Shown: positions 51,681-60,084 of the stretch, piece after piece
How the letters are laid out: each line of letters starts with the position of its first letter
Position numbering within the stretch: the stretch's first letter is position 1
DNA from: an uncultured Dehalococcoidia bacterium
GTDB taxonomy: Bacteria; Chloroflexota; Dehalococcoidia; Lucifugimonadales; UBA3495
Direction: 5' to 3'
NCBI GenBank assembly: GCA_951813535.1
Contig: OX638345.1
Span: forward strand, 2,601,158-2,665,157
Length of the DNA stretch: 64,000 bases
The notes under the pieces: model-generated
What the model was told of the DNA's origin: nothing
Databases searched by the model: none
The model's input: only the letters and a program-made list of their open reading frames with translations
Position numbers and translations under genes: made by a program

Positions 51681-53021
51681 ATGGCTGAAACCATCCAGGA
51701 ACAGTACATCCGCATGAACCCCCGTTCGCGGGAATTGCAGCCGAGCTACCAGGCCCGGTTCCCCTCGGGCAGCGCGGGGCACGACGGCTACACCTCCGAC
51801 CCGTTCCCGGTGGTGATCGCGCGCGGCAGCGGCCCCCGCAAGTGGGATATTGACGGCAACGAATATGTTGACTACGGAATGGGATCCGCGTCGCTGCTGT
51901 TGGGACACGCCCATCCCGAGGTGGTCGCCGCGCTGTCCGGCGTCCTCGCCGACGGCTCGCACTTCGGCGCTCCCACTGAATCCATGCTGGAGTGGGGCGA
52001 ACGCGTCTGCACCCTGGTGCCCTGCGTCGACAAGGTGCGCTTTGTGGGATCCGGCGCCGAAGCCACCATGCTTGCCATGCGCGTTGCCCGCGCTTATTCC
52101 GGCAAGGAGAAGATCATCCGTTGGGAGTCGCACTACCACGGCTGGCATGACTATGTAATGCCCGGCAACCTGCCGCCCTTTGACGTTCCGGCCTCTATCG
52201 GCATTCCCCAGGGCGCGATCGACTCGATCATCGTTTTGCCCACGGATCTGGCAGCGCTGGAAAACGCCCTGAACAGCGACGACAACATCGCCGGCGTCAT
52301 CACCGAGGCCTCCGGAGCGTCCTACGGCACGGTCCCCCTGCCCGACGGCTTTTTGGACGGCGTCCGCCGCCTGACCCGCGAGCACGGCGTGGTGATGATC
52401 CTCGACGAAGTGATCACCGGGTTCCGGTGGGCGCCTGGCGGAGCGCAGGAGCGGCTGGGCATCGACACCGACCTCTGCACCATGGCCAAGATCGTTACCG
52501 GTGGTCTGCCCGGCGGCGCGGTCGGTGGCCGGGACGAGGTCATGGCCGTCATGCACCAGACAGGCGACAGCCACCACGACCGGTACGAGCGCGTCCTCCA
52601 CGGCGGCACCTTCAACGCCAATCCCTACGCCGCAGCTTCCGGCAACGCCGCCCTGCGCTTGGTTGCCACCGGCGACTACAACGCCCAGGCTGACCTGATG
52701 GCGGAACGCCTGCGGGTGGGCCTGCGCGAGGTGGTAGACCGGCGCGAGGTCAACGCAACGGTCTACGGAGAGGCTTCAACCTTCCACCTGTTCTTCGGGG
52801 CCCGTAGCATTGACGGCCTGGACGCATCCCAACTGAAAAACCAGCCGGCACAGATTCAGCGCAGCCTGCGCCAGGCTCTGCAGGTGCGTGGCGTGGACCT
52901 GATGTCGCGTACCAGCGGCGTCCTGTCCGGCACTCACACCGAGGTCGATATCGACTTCACCATCGAGGCGTTCGACGGCGCCATCGCCGCCATGATGGAA
53001 GAGGGAATGGTGCAGCACTGA
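51681..53021 (+). CDS. Class III aminotransferase, glutamate-1-semialdehyde aminomutase-like
   Basis: 446 aa. PLP family features: ARGSGPRKWDIDGNEYVDYG, LLLGHAHPEVVAAL, VRFVGSGAEATMLAMRVARA, LILDEVITGFRWAPGGAQER-like region (MILDEVITGFRW), and the PLP lysine in CTMAKIVTGGLPGGAVGG. It resembles HemL but lies among catabolic genes with a tandem esterase and flavin monooxygenase, not heme genes, so it may act on another amino-acid semialdehyde or amine. CAGGAG precedes ATG 51681, 29 bases after the esterase stop. Confidence 0.88.
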   Translation: MAETIQEQYIRMNPRSRELQPSYQARFPSGSAGHDGYTSDPFPVVIARGSGPRKWDIDGNEYVDYGMGSASLLLGHAHPEVVAALSGVLADGSHFGAPTESMLEWGERVCTLVPCVDKVRFVGSGAEATMLAMRVARAYSGKEKIIRWESHYHGWHDYVMPGNLPPFDVPASIGIPQGAIDSIIVLPTDLAALENALNSDDNIAGVITEASGASYGTVPLPDGFLDGVRRLTREHGVVMILDEVITGFRWAPGGAQERLGIDTDLCTMAKIVTGGLPGGAVGGRDEVMAVMHQTGDSHHDRYERVLHGGTFNANPYAAASGNAALRLVATGDYNAQADLMAERLRVGLREVVDRREVNATVYGEASTFHLFFGARSIDGLDASQLKNQPAQIQRSLRQALQVRGVDLMSRTSGVLSGTHTEVDIDFTIEAFDGAIAAMMEEGMVQH

Positions 53022-53087
53022 TCCGCTGAACACACCCAACCCCGGGCGCATATCGGAGGCCTATCGACTGTTCGTCGGTGGGCCTCC

Positions 53088-53861
53088 TTAGTTTCGCAGT
53101 TGGACCGTCACTTCGTCGCCAACCCGCACGACCCCGGGCTTCTCCACGATCCCATACACGCCGAAATACGCCGCCATCGCATTGGGCCGGTAGCCCAGTA
53201 TCGATTTCACCGCGTCGGTGTCGGTTTCGCCGGTGACCGGGTGCTGATCGATGATCGCGCAGCGCGGGTCCGGGGCCAGGACGCGCACCACGGCATCCCC
53301 GATGGACAGGGTCTGGTTCATCCAGCCATCTTCCTGGTGCTCCTCGCACCCGTCCAGCAGCAGGGTCGGGCGGAACCGGTCCGTCGCCAGGCACTCGTCC
53401 TCTGACATGCCCATCTGGCTGGAGAGGCGCTCCACGGATGCGCGGGACAGTACCGAAACCGGAAACTCGTCGAACACCTGGCCGGGCAGGTCCGACATCA
53501 TCAGCATCGCCGGCTGGCCGCAGAATTCGCTGATGGCACGCATCCAGTCTCCCATCAACGCCCGACTGCGCACCCGACGACCCCATATGATCGTCCAGAC
53601 TGGTCGGTCCAGTTCGGGTGTCCCCTCCAACACGCTGCCGTCCGGAAACTCAATGCGCAGCACCTCGGAAGACGGGTCCCACGAAGTCACCAACTGCGCC
53701 AGCTTGCCCACGTTTCGACGTGATAGTAAACGACCCTGGCTGTTCACCAGGTAGAACCTGCGGTCGACCAGGATGCCGCCGAGGTCCAGCCTCGTCTCAG
53801 TGAGCGGCGCCAGCGCCATGGACTTGACCGGCGCAATGTTGATTTCGGCAACGGTAATCAC
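53088..53861 (-). CDS. MOSC-domain protein (mARC/YcbX type)
   Basis: 257 aa from GTG 53861, with GGAG 8 bases upstream in the previous gene; a GTGA overlap start at 53870 is an alternative. The N-terminal beta-barrel has INIAPVKSMALAPLTETRLD and GGILVDRRFYLVNSQGRLLS; the MOSC domain has DECLATDRFRPTLLLDG and the conserved cysteine in LAPDPRCAIIDQHPVTGETD. MOSC proteins bind sulfurated Moco or transfer sulfur; mARC members reduce N-hydroxylated compounds. It follows an HpaB-type gene with a tight junction. Confidence 0.88.
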   Translation of the reverse strand: MITVAEINIAPVKSMALAPLTETRLDLGGILVDRRFYLVNSQGRLLSRRNVGKLAQLVTSWDPSSEVLRIEFPDGSVLEGTPELDRPVWTIIWGRRVRSRALMGDWMRAISEFCGQPAMLMMSDLPGQVFDEFPVSVLSRASVERLSSQMGMSEDECLATDRFRPTLLLDGCEEHQEDGWMNQTLSIGDAVVRVLAPDPRCAIIDQHPVTGETDTDAVKSILGYRPNAMAAYFGVYGIVEKPGVVRVGDEVTVQLRN

Positions 53862-53866
53862 GGGCG

Positions 53867-55321
53867 TCACTCCAGGGACAGAAACTCGTCGACCATGTTC
53901 CGCGCGTCGGTGCAGTCGTAAATCTGGTACAGCAGCGCGGCATTGCGGGCAGAGTCCCCGCCGAAGTAACGCTCGTACAGCGTCTGCCGACCGCCGAACG
54001 CGCTGCACGACACGTCCCACGCCAGCCGGAAAAGACGGATGCGCTCCTCGGCGGTCGCGGTGTCCGTGTCCAGGTAGCGGTGAATGTCCTCGGCCAGCGG
54101 CCCGTTCAGGTCGGCCTCGGCCGGCAGCGCCATCAGGCTGCTGGAGCCCAGCAGGTGCAGGATTTCCGCCATGCGCGGATACATGGTGATCATCTGCTTG
54201 CGCGCCACCAGCAGCGGCCGGTAGTCCGGGCAGAAGATCCCCCATTCGTCGGTGGCAGCCTGGGCCTCGGAGGCTGCCAGCAACGCTTTCGTGATCTCCA
54301 GGTTTTCGATCAGCTCGGCGACCAGGTGCTGCGTCTGCGGCAGGTCCCCCGAACCCAGCGTGTTCACCATCAGCGAGGCCAGGCCCAGCATGAACTCGCA
54401 CTTGACCACGTTCTTGGTGACCACCTGGTGCCCGGTGTGCGCGTTGCGGTTGGTGCGCTCGCCCCACTGGTTGCACAGCGCCACGTCGTTGTACAGGAAC
54501 ACCCGCTCCCAGGGAACCAGCACGTCATCAAAGAAAACGATGGCGTCCATCTCTTCGAAACGGCTGCCGGCGGGGTGGTCGAAGTGAGACCTGCCCAGGT
54601 CCACAGTATCGCGGCACTGAAATTTGAGACCGGCAGTGTCACAGGGAATCGCAAAGCCGAACGCGAATTTCCCCTCCTCTCCCGTGGGTACCCGCCGCGT
54701 GCGCGCCGGATACACCGCGATCTCGTCCGACAGCGGCCCGAGCGTCGCCAACACCCGCGCCCCGCGAACCACGATGCCGGCATCCGTTTCCTTGAACACC
54801 GACAGCGCCACCTCAGTGCGATCATCGAAGGGCGTCTGGCCCACGGAGCGGCTGCGCTGCAGGTTCACCAGCGTATGGGTCATGACGATGTCGTTTTCGC
54901 GGATGTACTCATAGTAGTCGAGGATGTTCTGCTTGAACTCGGGTCGGTTCTGGCCGCAGTAGTCGGCGGCCGCCGCCATGGACATCACCGCCACGTTCAG
55001 GAAGTCGGGCGTGCGCCCCATCATGCCGCACGATGCCAAAGCCCAGTTGGACATCATCTTGCGCCGCCGTTTCAGGTCTTCCCCGTCTCGCGGCATGATG
55101 AAGGAGAGGCCAACCGGATCCCCGGTGGACGGCGACTCGTAGACCATATCGTCGCGCACGGACGCATCATGTTGCATGTCCAGGAGCCCGGCCACGGTAC
55201 GCAGCCCACCGGCAAAGGCGGGATGAGCCGTCACATCCTTGACGCGCTGACCGCCGATATAGACCTCGGCGGCGCGTTCCCGTATTCCGTCGATGTATTG
55301 GGCTCCGGTGCGCGCCGGCAT
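53867..55321 (-). CDS. 4-hydroxyphenylacetate 3-monooxygenase (HpaB)-family oxygenase
   Basis: 484 aa, the normal HpaB length. It starts ARTGAQYIDGIRERAAEVYI and has TLVNLQRSRSVGQ, the flavin region DAIVFFDDVLVPWERVFLYN and HTGHQVVTKNVVKCEFMLGL. HpaB enzymes hydroxylate phenolic acids with FADH2 from an HpaC-type reductase. No HpaC is adjacent. ATG 55321 follows GGAGG. The gene ends within a few bases of the MOSC gene start, so both are co-expressed. The related 4-hydroxybutyryl-CoA dehydratase fold is excluded by the lack of its Cys-rich iron-sulfur motif. Confidence 0.88.
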   Translation of the reverse strand: MPARTGAQYIDGIRERAAEVYIGGQRVKDVTAHPAFAGGLRTVAGLLDMQHDASVRDDMVYESPSTGDPVGLSFIMPRDGEDLKRRRKMMSNWALASCGMMGRTPDFLNVAVMSMAAAADYCGQNRPEFKQNILDYYEYIRENDIVMTHTLVNLQRSRSVGQTPFDDRTEVALSVFKETDAGIVVRGARVLATLGPLSDEIAVYPARTRRVPTGEEGKFAFGFAIPCDTAGLKFQCRDTVDLGRSHFDHPAGSRFEEMDAIVFFDDVLVPWERVFLYNDVALCNQWGERTNRNAHTGHQVVTKNVVKCEFMLGLASLMVNTLGSGDLPQTQHLVAELIENLEITKALLAASEAQAATDEWGIFCPDYRPLLVARKQMITMYPRMAEILHLLGSSSLMALPAEADLNGPLAEDIHRYLDTDTATAEERIRLFRLAWDVSCSAFGGRQTLYERYFGGDSARNAALLYQIYDCTDARNMVDEFLSLE

Positions 55322-55331
55322 CGCCTGCCTC

Positions 55332-55341
55332 CGTTTAGCCT
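55332..55341 (+). repeat. Left flank of 10-base direct repeat (target-site duplication)
   Basis: CGTTTAGCCT directly abuts the left end of the MITE-like element; CGTTTCGCCT abuts the right end (9 of 10 match). Confidence 0.65.
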
Positions 55342-55508
55342 CTCATGCGTACCCAATTTCGCAAATCGTCAGCAGCAGGATTTGCGGGATTTTATGATTT
55401 GGCAGGATTGGGAGAGCTCCATCACAGAACGGTTCCAATCCTGATAATCCCCAAGTCTTGAAAATCCTGATTCTGACGTTTCTCCGCCGCAAACTGGGTA
55501 CGCATGAG
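55342..55508. mobile_element. 167-bp MITE-like element with terminal inverted repeats
   Basis: The left end CTCATGCGTACCCAATTT (55342-55359) and right end AAACTGGGTACGCATGAG (55491-55508) are inverted repeats with 17 of 18 matching. The two arms continue to match with gaps (GTCAG, CAGGATTT, CAGGATTGG), so the whole element can fold as one long imperfect hairpin. Near-identical 10-base direct repeats flank it. No coding capacity is present. It sits between the HpaB-type gene start and the promoter of the hydrolase gene. Confidence 0.75.
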
Positions 55509-55518
55509 CGTTTCGCCT
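55509..55518 (+). repeat. Right flank of 10-base direct repeat (target-site duplication)
   Basis: CGTTTCGCCT, matching the left flank CGTTTAGCCT at 9 of 10 positions, directly after the inverted repeat. Confidence 0.65.
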
Positions 55519-55521
55519 GTG

Positions 55522-55550
55522 TTGCTAGTGCGGCAAGGGTATGGTATACG
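55522..55550 (+). promoter_or_regulatory. Sigma70 promoter for hydrolase gene
   Basis: TTGCTA, exact 17-base spacer, TATACG, about 30 bases before GTG 55579. Confidence 0.5.
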
Positions 55551-55578
55551 AGCGAAAACCGCAATCGGGAGACGAACC

Positions 55579-56394
55579 GTGCCCACCATCCAGCGTGGCG
55601 ACGCCAAACTGCACTATTACCTGGACGATTTCACCGATCCCTGGCGGTCGGCTCCCAACGCTGTTGTCCTGCAACATGGTTTCTCGCGCAGTGGCAAGTT
55701 CTGGTACAACTGGCCGCCACTGCTCAGCCGCGAGTATCGGGTCATCCGGCCCGACATGCGCGGCATGGGCCAGTCTGCTATCGATCCCGCCCGCTACGAG
55801 CCCACGCTGGACACGCTCATGGGAGACCTGTTATCCATCCTGGACGACGCCGGAGTGGATCGCGTGGTCTATGTCGGAGAGTCATTTGGCGGCATCATGG
55901 GCATGCAGTTCGCTCACGATTATCCGGATCGGTGCCGTGCGCTGGTGCTGTGCAACTCGCCGTGTCGCCTGACCCGCCGGGAAAACTCGACGCCCGGAGG
56001 CAGTTGGCTCGCGACCATGGAGCAAGGCGGCATCGGCGCGTGGAGCGCGGCGACCATCAACTTCCGTCTGGATATGCGGCACGCCGCTGAGGGACTGAAA
56101 GACTGGTACATCGCCGAGATGGACAAGACGCCGGCGGGGATTGGCCAGGCCCTCCACAGCTACCTTGACAGCCTGGATTTCGGCCCGCACCTGAAGAACA
56201 TCAAAGTCCCCACCCTGCTGCTGACCGGCGACGAATCGCTGACCACAAATATGGAACAGCAGGAGTTCATGGCCTCCGAAATCCCCAACAGCCGCCTGGA
56301 CGTATGGCCCGGATTGGGTCACGGCGTCAACGTAATCTACCCCGAATGGTGCGTGCAGCGCATGCGGGACTTCCTCGGCGAGCGGGGAGCCTGA
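55579..56394 (+). CDS. Alpha/beta hydrolase
   Basis: 271 aa from GTG 55579, with GGGAG about 8 bases upstream; the longer frame from 55504 starts in the mobile element. Motifs: LQHGFSRSGKFWYNWPPLLS (oxyanion HGF), nucleophile GESFGG, acid in LLTGDESL and the histidine in GLGHGVN. Single-domain family of haloalkane-dehalogenase/esterase-like enzymes. Substrate unknown. Confidence 0.88.
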   Translation: MPTIQRGDAKLHYYLDDFTDPWRSAPNAVVLQHGFSRSGKFWYNWPPLLSREYRVIRPDMRGMGQSAIDPARYEPTLDTLMGDLLSILDDAGVDRVVYVGESFGGIMGMQFAHDYPDRCRALVLCNSPCRLTRRENSTPGGSWLATMEQGGIGAWSAATINFRLDMRHAAEGLKDWYIAEMDKTPAGIGQALHSYLDSLDFGPHLKNIKVPTLLLTGDESLTTNMEQQEFMASEIPNSRLDVWPGLGHGVNVIYPEWCVQRMRDFLGERGA

Positions 56395-56477
56395 CGACTC
56401 CGGTCGCACCGGCAGCGTGCGGTTTCTAATCAGCGGTGATATTCTGAACTTATCAGGTCAGCGGTACGATCTTCGTT

Positions 56478-57098
56478 ATGAATTCCGTCGACAAAACAGC
56501 AATTACCGCCGTAATCCTGGCCGGTGGCCGGAGTCGCCGGCTGGGACGCGACAAGGCCGTCGAACCCTTCGCCGGCGAGCCGTTGATACGGCGCATCATA
56601 CGACGGGCATCCGAAGCTGTTTCCGCCCGCCACGTGGTGGTTGTCGTAGCCGACTCGGAGCGCGCCGCCGCCCTGCCACTGGACGGTGACCACCTGACTG
56701 CGGTCGATGTATTTCCCGATTGCGGTTCGCTAGGCGGTATCTATACCGGACTGGACGCCTCGCCGGCCGAATGGGCCCTGGTAACCGCCTGCGACATGCC
56801 CTTCCTGTCTGCGCCCCTCCTGGCACACATGGCCGGACTGCGCGACGGCGTCGACGCTGTGGTACCCGTGATCGATGGACGGCCGGAACCCACCCACGCC
56901 CTGTACGCGCGGCGTTGCCTGCCAGCGATTGAGACCAGACTCCGCGCAGGAGAGTTGAAGATTTCCGGTTTCTTCGACGATGTTGCCGTCCGGTACGTAC
57001 CAGAGAGCGACCTCCGGAACTTCGACCCCGATCTCCTCAGCTTCTTCAACATCAACCGGCCTGAGGACCTTTCACGCGCGGTGGAACTGGCGCAATGA
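56478..57098 (+). CDS. mobA: Molybdenum cofactor guanylyltransferase MobA
   Basis: 206 aa. The nucleotide-binding start AVILAGGRSRRLGRDKAVEP, DVFPDCGSLGGIYTGLDASP, VTACDMPFL (metal aspartate) and INRPEDLSRA near the end are diagnostic. MobA attaches GMP to molybdopterin to form the bis-MGD or MGD cofactor. It overlaps the MoaD-like gene by ATGA (57095-57098). An extended -10 box (TGATATTCT) lies about 33 bases upstream. Confidence 0.93.
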   Translation: MNSVDKTAITAVILAGGRSRRLGRDKAVEPFAGEPLIRRIIRRASEAVSARHVVVVVADSERAAALPLDGDHLTAVDVFPDCGSLGGIYTGLDASPAEWALVTACDMPFLSAPLLAHMAGLRDGVDAVVPVIDGRPEPTHALYARRCLPAIETRLRAGELKISGFFDDVAVRYVPESDLRNFDPDLLSFFNINRPEDLSRAVELAQ

Positions 57099-57421
57099 AC
57101 TCCGCCTTCACCGCCGGCGATACCGTGGTCGTCACCGTAGAGCTATTCGGCATGGCGCGCATCCAGGCCGGCGTAGGCAGCGTCGCCCTGGCAGTCCACC
57201 CACGCGCTCCCGTCGGGGAGATGATCGATTCTCTCGCTCGAGAATGTCCTGAACTCATCGGAAACGCGCTGCACTTCGCCGAGAACGGCGCCGTAGCCGT
57301 AGCCGATGGGTACGCTTTGAACCGCAACGGTCTCGCTTTTTTGTCGCCCGAGGCCGATGCAGCGCTGCCTTGGGTGCCGGGCGATTCCCTGCTCCTGTTG
57401 TCCAACCAGGCCGGCGGATGA
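57095..57421 (+). CDS. MoaD/ThiS-like sulfur-carrier protein
   Basis: 108 aa with a ubiquitin-like fold pattern (VVVTVELFGMARIQAGVGSV, VGEMIDSLARECPELIG, NGLAFLSPEADAALPWVPGD) and a C-terminal Gly-Gly (NQAGG), as needed for adenylation and thiocarboxylate formation in molybdopterin synthesis. The start overlaps mobA and its stop overlaps the next start (ATGA both times). It probably supplies the pterin dithiolene of the downstream oxidoreductase. Confidence 0.85.
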   Translation: MNSAFTAGDTVVVTVELFGMARIQAGVGSVALAVHPRAPVGEMIDSLARECPELIGNALHFAENGAVAVADGYALNRNGLAFLSPEADAALPWVPGDSLLLLSNQAGG

Positions 57422-59349
57422 GCGCCGTGGATGCCCTCTATGGCTATCGCGGATACGCCACGGTCGTTGACCTGACCACCGGCGAATACCGACGCGACCC
57501 GATACCTCAAGAGGCGCTCCGGTCGACCATCGGGGGCATCGGGCTGGGTACCTGGCTGCTGCACCGTTACGCCGGCCCGCCCGTTGATTACGACGGCGAA
57601 CTCCTTTCCCATGCGGACAAAACGCGACTGCTCGACTCCGCACTGGATCCTGAGAATCCGCTGATTTTCGTCACCAGCCCGCTGGTAGGCACCCGACTTA
57701 CGACCTCCAGCAAGTTCGCCGTGATGACCCGTTCCCCGCTGACCGGTTTTATCGCCGATGGGCTGTCCTCCAGCCACCTGGCTGTCGAATTGAAACGGGC
57801 CTGCGGCGACGCCCTGGTGATCACCGGACGCTCGAAGCATCCGGCAATGCTCCACATCGACACCGACGGTGTTCCGCGCGTGAGACCGGCCGACCATCTG
57901 CTGGGCATGTCCACCATGGACACCGAAGCAGCGGTCAAAATGGAGATGGACGACGGCAGCCGCCGCCCGGTGCGCGTGGCCTGCATCGGCCCGGCGGGGG
58001 AGAACCTTGTCCGGTTCGCCAGCATCGCCAACGACGGAGGGCGGCAGGCTGGCCGCTGCGGACCCGGGGCGGTCATGGGCAGTAAGAACCTCAAGGCCAT
58101 CGCGGTCCGCGGAAATCCGGAGGCGGACCCGCCGGTGGCCCATTCCCAAGACCTGCGCGGTTACGCCCGCGACCTCAGCCGGCGCAGCCTGGGCGCAGCC
58201 ACCGCCAAGTACCGCGAGCTGGGAACCATCGCCAACGTCTCCGTGTTCAACCGCCTGGGCACGCTGCCCACGCGCAATTTCCAACAATCGACCTTCGAAA
58301 GCGCGGAGGCCGTGAGCGGCGAGGCGCTGCACCAAACCAGGACCACCCGCTCCGCCCACTGCGCCAACTGCACCATCGGATGCGAAAAAATCGTCACGGT
58401 CGGCAACAAGTCTAACCGCGGCCAGCCAACCGCCGAGCTCAGCGCCCGCCTGGAATATGAGAGCCTCTTCGCCCTGGGTCCGCTGGTCGGCGTCGGCGAT
58501 CCCGATGCGGTGATCCGCGCCGTGCGCCGATGCGACGAATTGGGCCTCGACACGATCTCCGCCGGCGGGGTCATCGCCTGGGCCATCGAAACGGCAGAGC
58601 GGGGACTGCTGCGCAACATGGAATTTGGCAATGGCGACGATGTCTCCAACACTGCGCTGAACTTCGGCGACGGAACAGTCGTAATCGACCTGCTGGACGA
58701 CATCGGACACCGTCGCGGCGTTTTGGGCAACCTGCTGGCCGAGGGCAGCCGCCTGGCCGCCGAACGCATTGGCCGCGGATCCGAATCCTGGGCAATGCAG
58801 GTCAAGGGACTCGAGATGCCCGGCTACGAACCCCGCAGCCTGAAAACGCTGGCGCTGGGGCTGGCTACAACACCCCGAGGCGCTTGCCACAATCGCACGT
58901 CGGCGTACGATGCCGACTTCTCACCCGAAGTGGATCGGCTGACCATCGACGACCGTCGGGGCCGGATCGCCGCCGATAGCGAGGATTTCGCCGCGGCGCT
59001 GGACTCGCTCATCTGGTGCAAATTCCTGCGCCGAGCCTTCGATGATTTCTGGGAAGAATCGGCGGCGGTGTACCGCATGGTAACGGGCTGGGAGGATTTC
59101 GACGCCGTCGAGTTGCGCCGGGCCGCAGCGCACATCGCCGACCTCAAAAAGGCTTTCAATCAGCGTTGGGGGTGGCGACGTTCCGACGACACCCTCCCGG
59201 GCCGGACGCTCACCGAGCCGCTGGCGGACGGAGTCGCTGCCGGCGTGGGCCTCACTGCGCCCGAACTGGATTCGATGATCGCCGACTACTACGTCGCCAG
59301 GGGCTGGGACGGGGGTGGCCGCGTCGACTTGCCCGCGACCGGCTTATAG
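57418..59349 (+). CDS. Aldehyde ferredoxin oxidoreductase (tungsten/molybdenum-pterin)
   Basis: 643 aa from ATG 57418 inside the ATGA overlap; the longer frame from 57370 is not supported. N-terminal AOR fold: RGYATVVDLTTGEYRRDPIP, GGIGLGTWLLHRYAG and NPLIFVTSPLVGTRLTTSSK. The 4Fe-4S ligands are Cys315, Cys318 and Cys322 in CANCTIGC and Cys534 in LIWCKF. The family uses a bis-pterin W or Mo cofactor to oxidise aldehydes or reduce acids with ferredoxin. Coupling with mobA and a MoaD-like gene is notable. It overlaps the rsmG stop region by 6 bases, convergently. Confidence 0.92.
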   Translation: MSAVDALYGYRGYATVVDLTTGEYRRDPIPQEALRSTIGGIGLGTWLLHRYAGPPVDYDGELLSHADKTRLLDSALDPENPLIFVTSPLVGTRLTTSSKFAVMTRSPLTGFIADGLSSSHLAVELKRACGDALVITGRSKHPAMLHIDTDGVPRVRPADHLLGMSTMDTEAAVKMEMDDGSRRPVRVACIGPAGENLVRFASIANDGGRQAGRCGPGAVMGSKNLKAIAVRGNPEADPPVAHSQDLRGYARDLSRRSLGAATAKYRELGTIANVSVFNRLGTLPTRNFQQSTFESAEAVSGEALHQTRTTRSAHCANCTIGCEKIVTVGNKSNRGQPTAELSARLEYESLFALGPLVGVGDPDAVIRAVRRCDELGLDTISAGGVIAWAIETAERGLLRNMEFGNGDDVSNTALNFGDGTVVIDLLDDIGHRRGVLGNLLAEGSRLAAERIGRGSESWAMQVKGLEMPGYEPRSLKTLALGLATTPRGACHNRTSAYDADFSPEVDRLTIDDRRGRIAADSEDFAAALDSLIWCKFLRRAFDDFWEESAAVYRMVTGWEDFDAVELRRAAAHIADLKKAFNQRWGWRRSDDTLPGRTLTEPLADGVAAGVGLTAPELDSMIADYYVARGWDGGGRVDLPATGL

Positions 59350-60084
59350 CGGCTGCTTGGCAGGCACACCGATCCGTCGCGGGTACTTGCCCGGCGTTCG
59401 GCGCACCTTTTCCACGGCTACGAGCCAACGGTCCGGGGGCAGCGGCGGCGACAGATCCTTCATGGAATGGACCCCCGTAACCTTCCCGCCCAATTCCACC
59501 AGCGCGTTGTCAGCCGCCTGCGCTTCCGCGGGACCATCCTTGCCCTTCCAAGCCACCAGCGTACCGTGCCCCTTGCACAACGGCAACGCATACTCCACAA
59601 GCACGGGCATCGCGCCTACCCCACGGGCGAGCGCGACGTCGAACTGCCCTCGATAGCCTTCCGTTCGACCCAATTCCTCGGCGCGCATGGTGACCACGTC
59701 TACATCATGCAACCCCAAACCCGCCACCAGCGTGTCCAGAAATGTGGTCTTCTTGGCCACCGATTCCACCAGGGTCAATCGGATGCTGGGAACGGCAATC
59801 TTGAGTGGCACGCCGGGAAACCCGGCCCCGGCGCCCAGGTCAACCACCCGCAAGCCATCCCGCCAATCGGTCACCGCCTTCACCGCGGTCAGAGAGTCGA
59901 AGAAATGGCGCACCTGGACGGCCTCAGATCCAGTGATCGCGGTCAGGTTCGCACGCTTATTCCCGTCCTCCAGCAGCCGGTGGTACTCGGCGAACTGGGC
60001 CAGTTGGTCAGCTGACAAATCCAGACCCAGGCGCGCCGCCTGTTCGTTGAGAATCTCCATTCCCAACCCAGCCGCGGTTGTCAT
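59344..60084 (-). CDS. rsmG: 16S rRNA (guanine(527)-N7)-methyltransferase RsmG
   Basis: 246 aa. It has EILNEQAARLGLDLSADQLA, SAM motif RVVDLGAGAGFPGVPLKIAV, ESVAKKTTFLDTLV and DVALARGVG. RsmG methylates G527 of 16S rRNA near the streptomycin site. Its start overlaps the enolase stop by 4 bases (60081-60084), so the two are translationally coupled. Its 3' end overlaps that of the aldehyde oxidoreductase gene, reading in the opposite direction. Confidence 0.94.
   Translation of the reverse strand: MTTAAGLGMEILNEQAARLGLDLSADQLAQFAEYHRLLEDGNKRANLTAITGSEAVQVRHFFDSLTAVKAVTDWRDGLRVVDLGAGAGFPGVPLKIAVPSIRLTLVESVAKKTTFLDTLVAGLGLHDVDVVTMRAEELGRTEGYRGQFDVALARGVGAMPVLVEYALPLCKGHGTLVAWKGKDGPAEAQAADNALVELGGKVTGVHSMKDLSPPLPPDRWLVAVEKVRRTPGKYPRRIGVPAKQPL

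Noticed and set aside
51681-53021. Confident assignment as heme-pathway HemL
   Set aside because: Motifs fit the class, but the catabolic neighbourhood does not support tetrapyrrole synthesis.
57052-58890. 612-codon minus-strand frame
   Set aside because: Antisense to the MoaD-like and aldehyde oxidoreductase genes.
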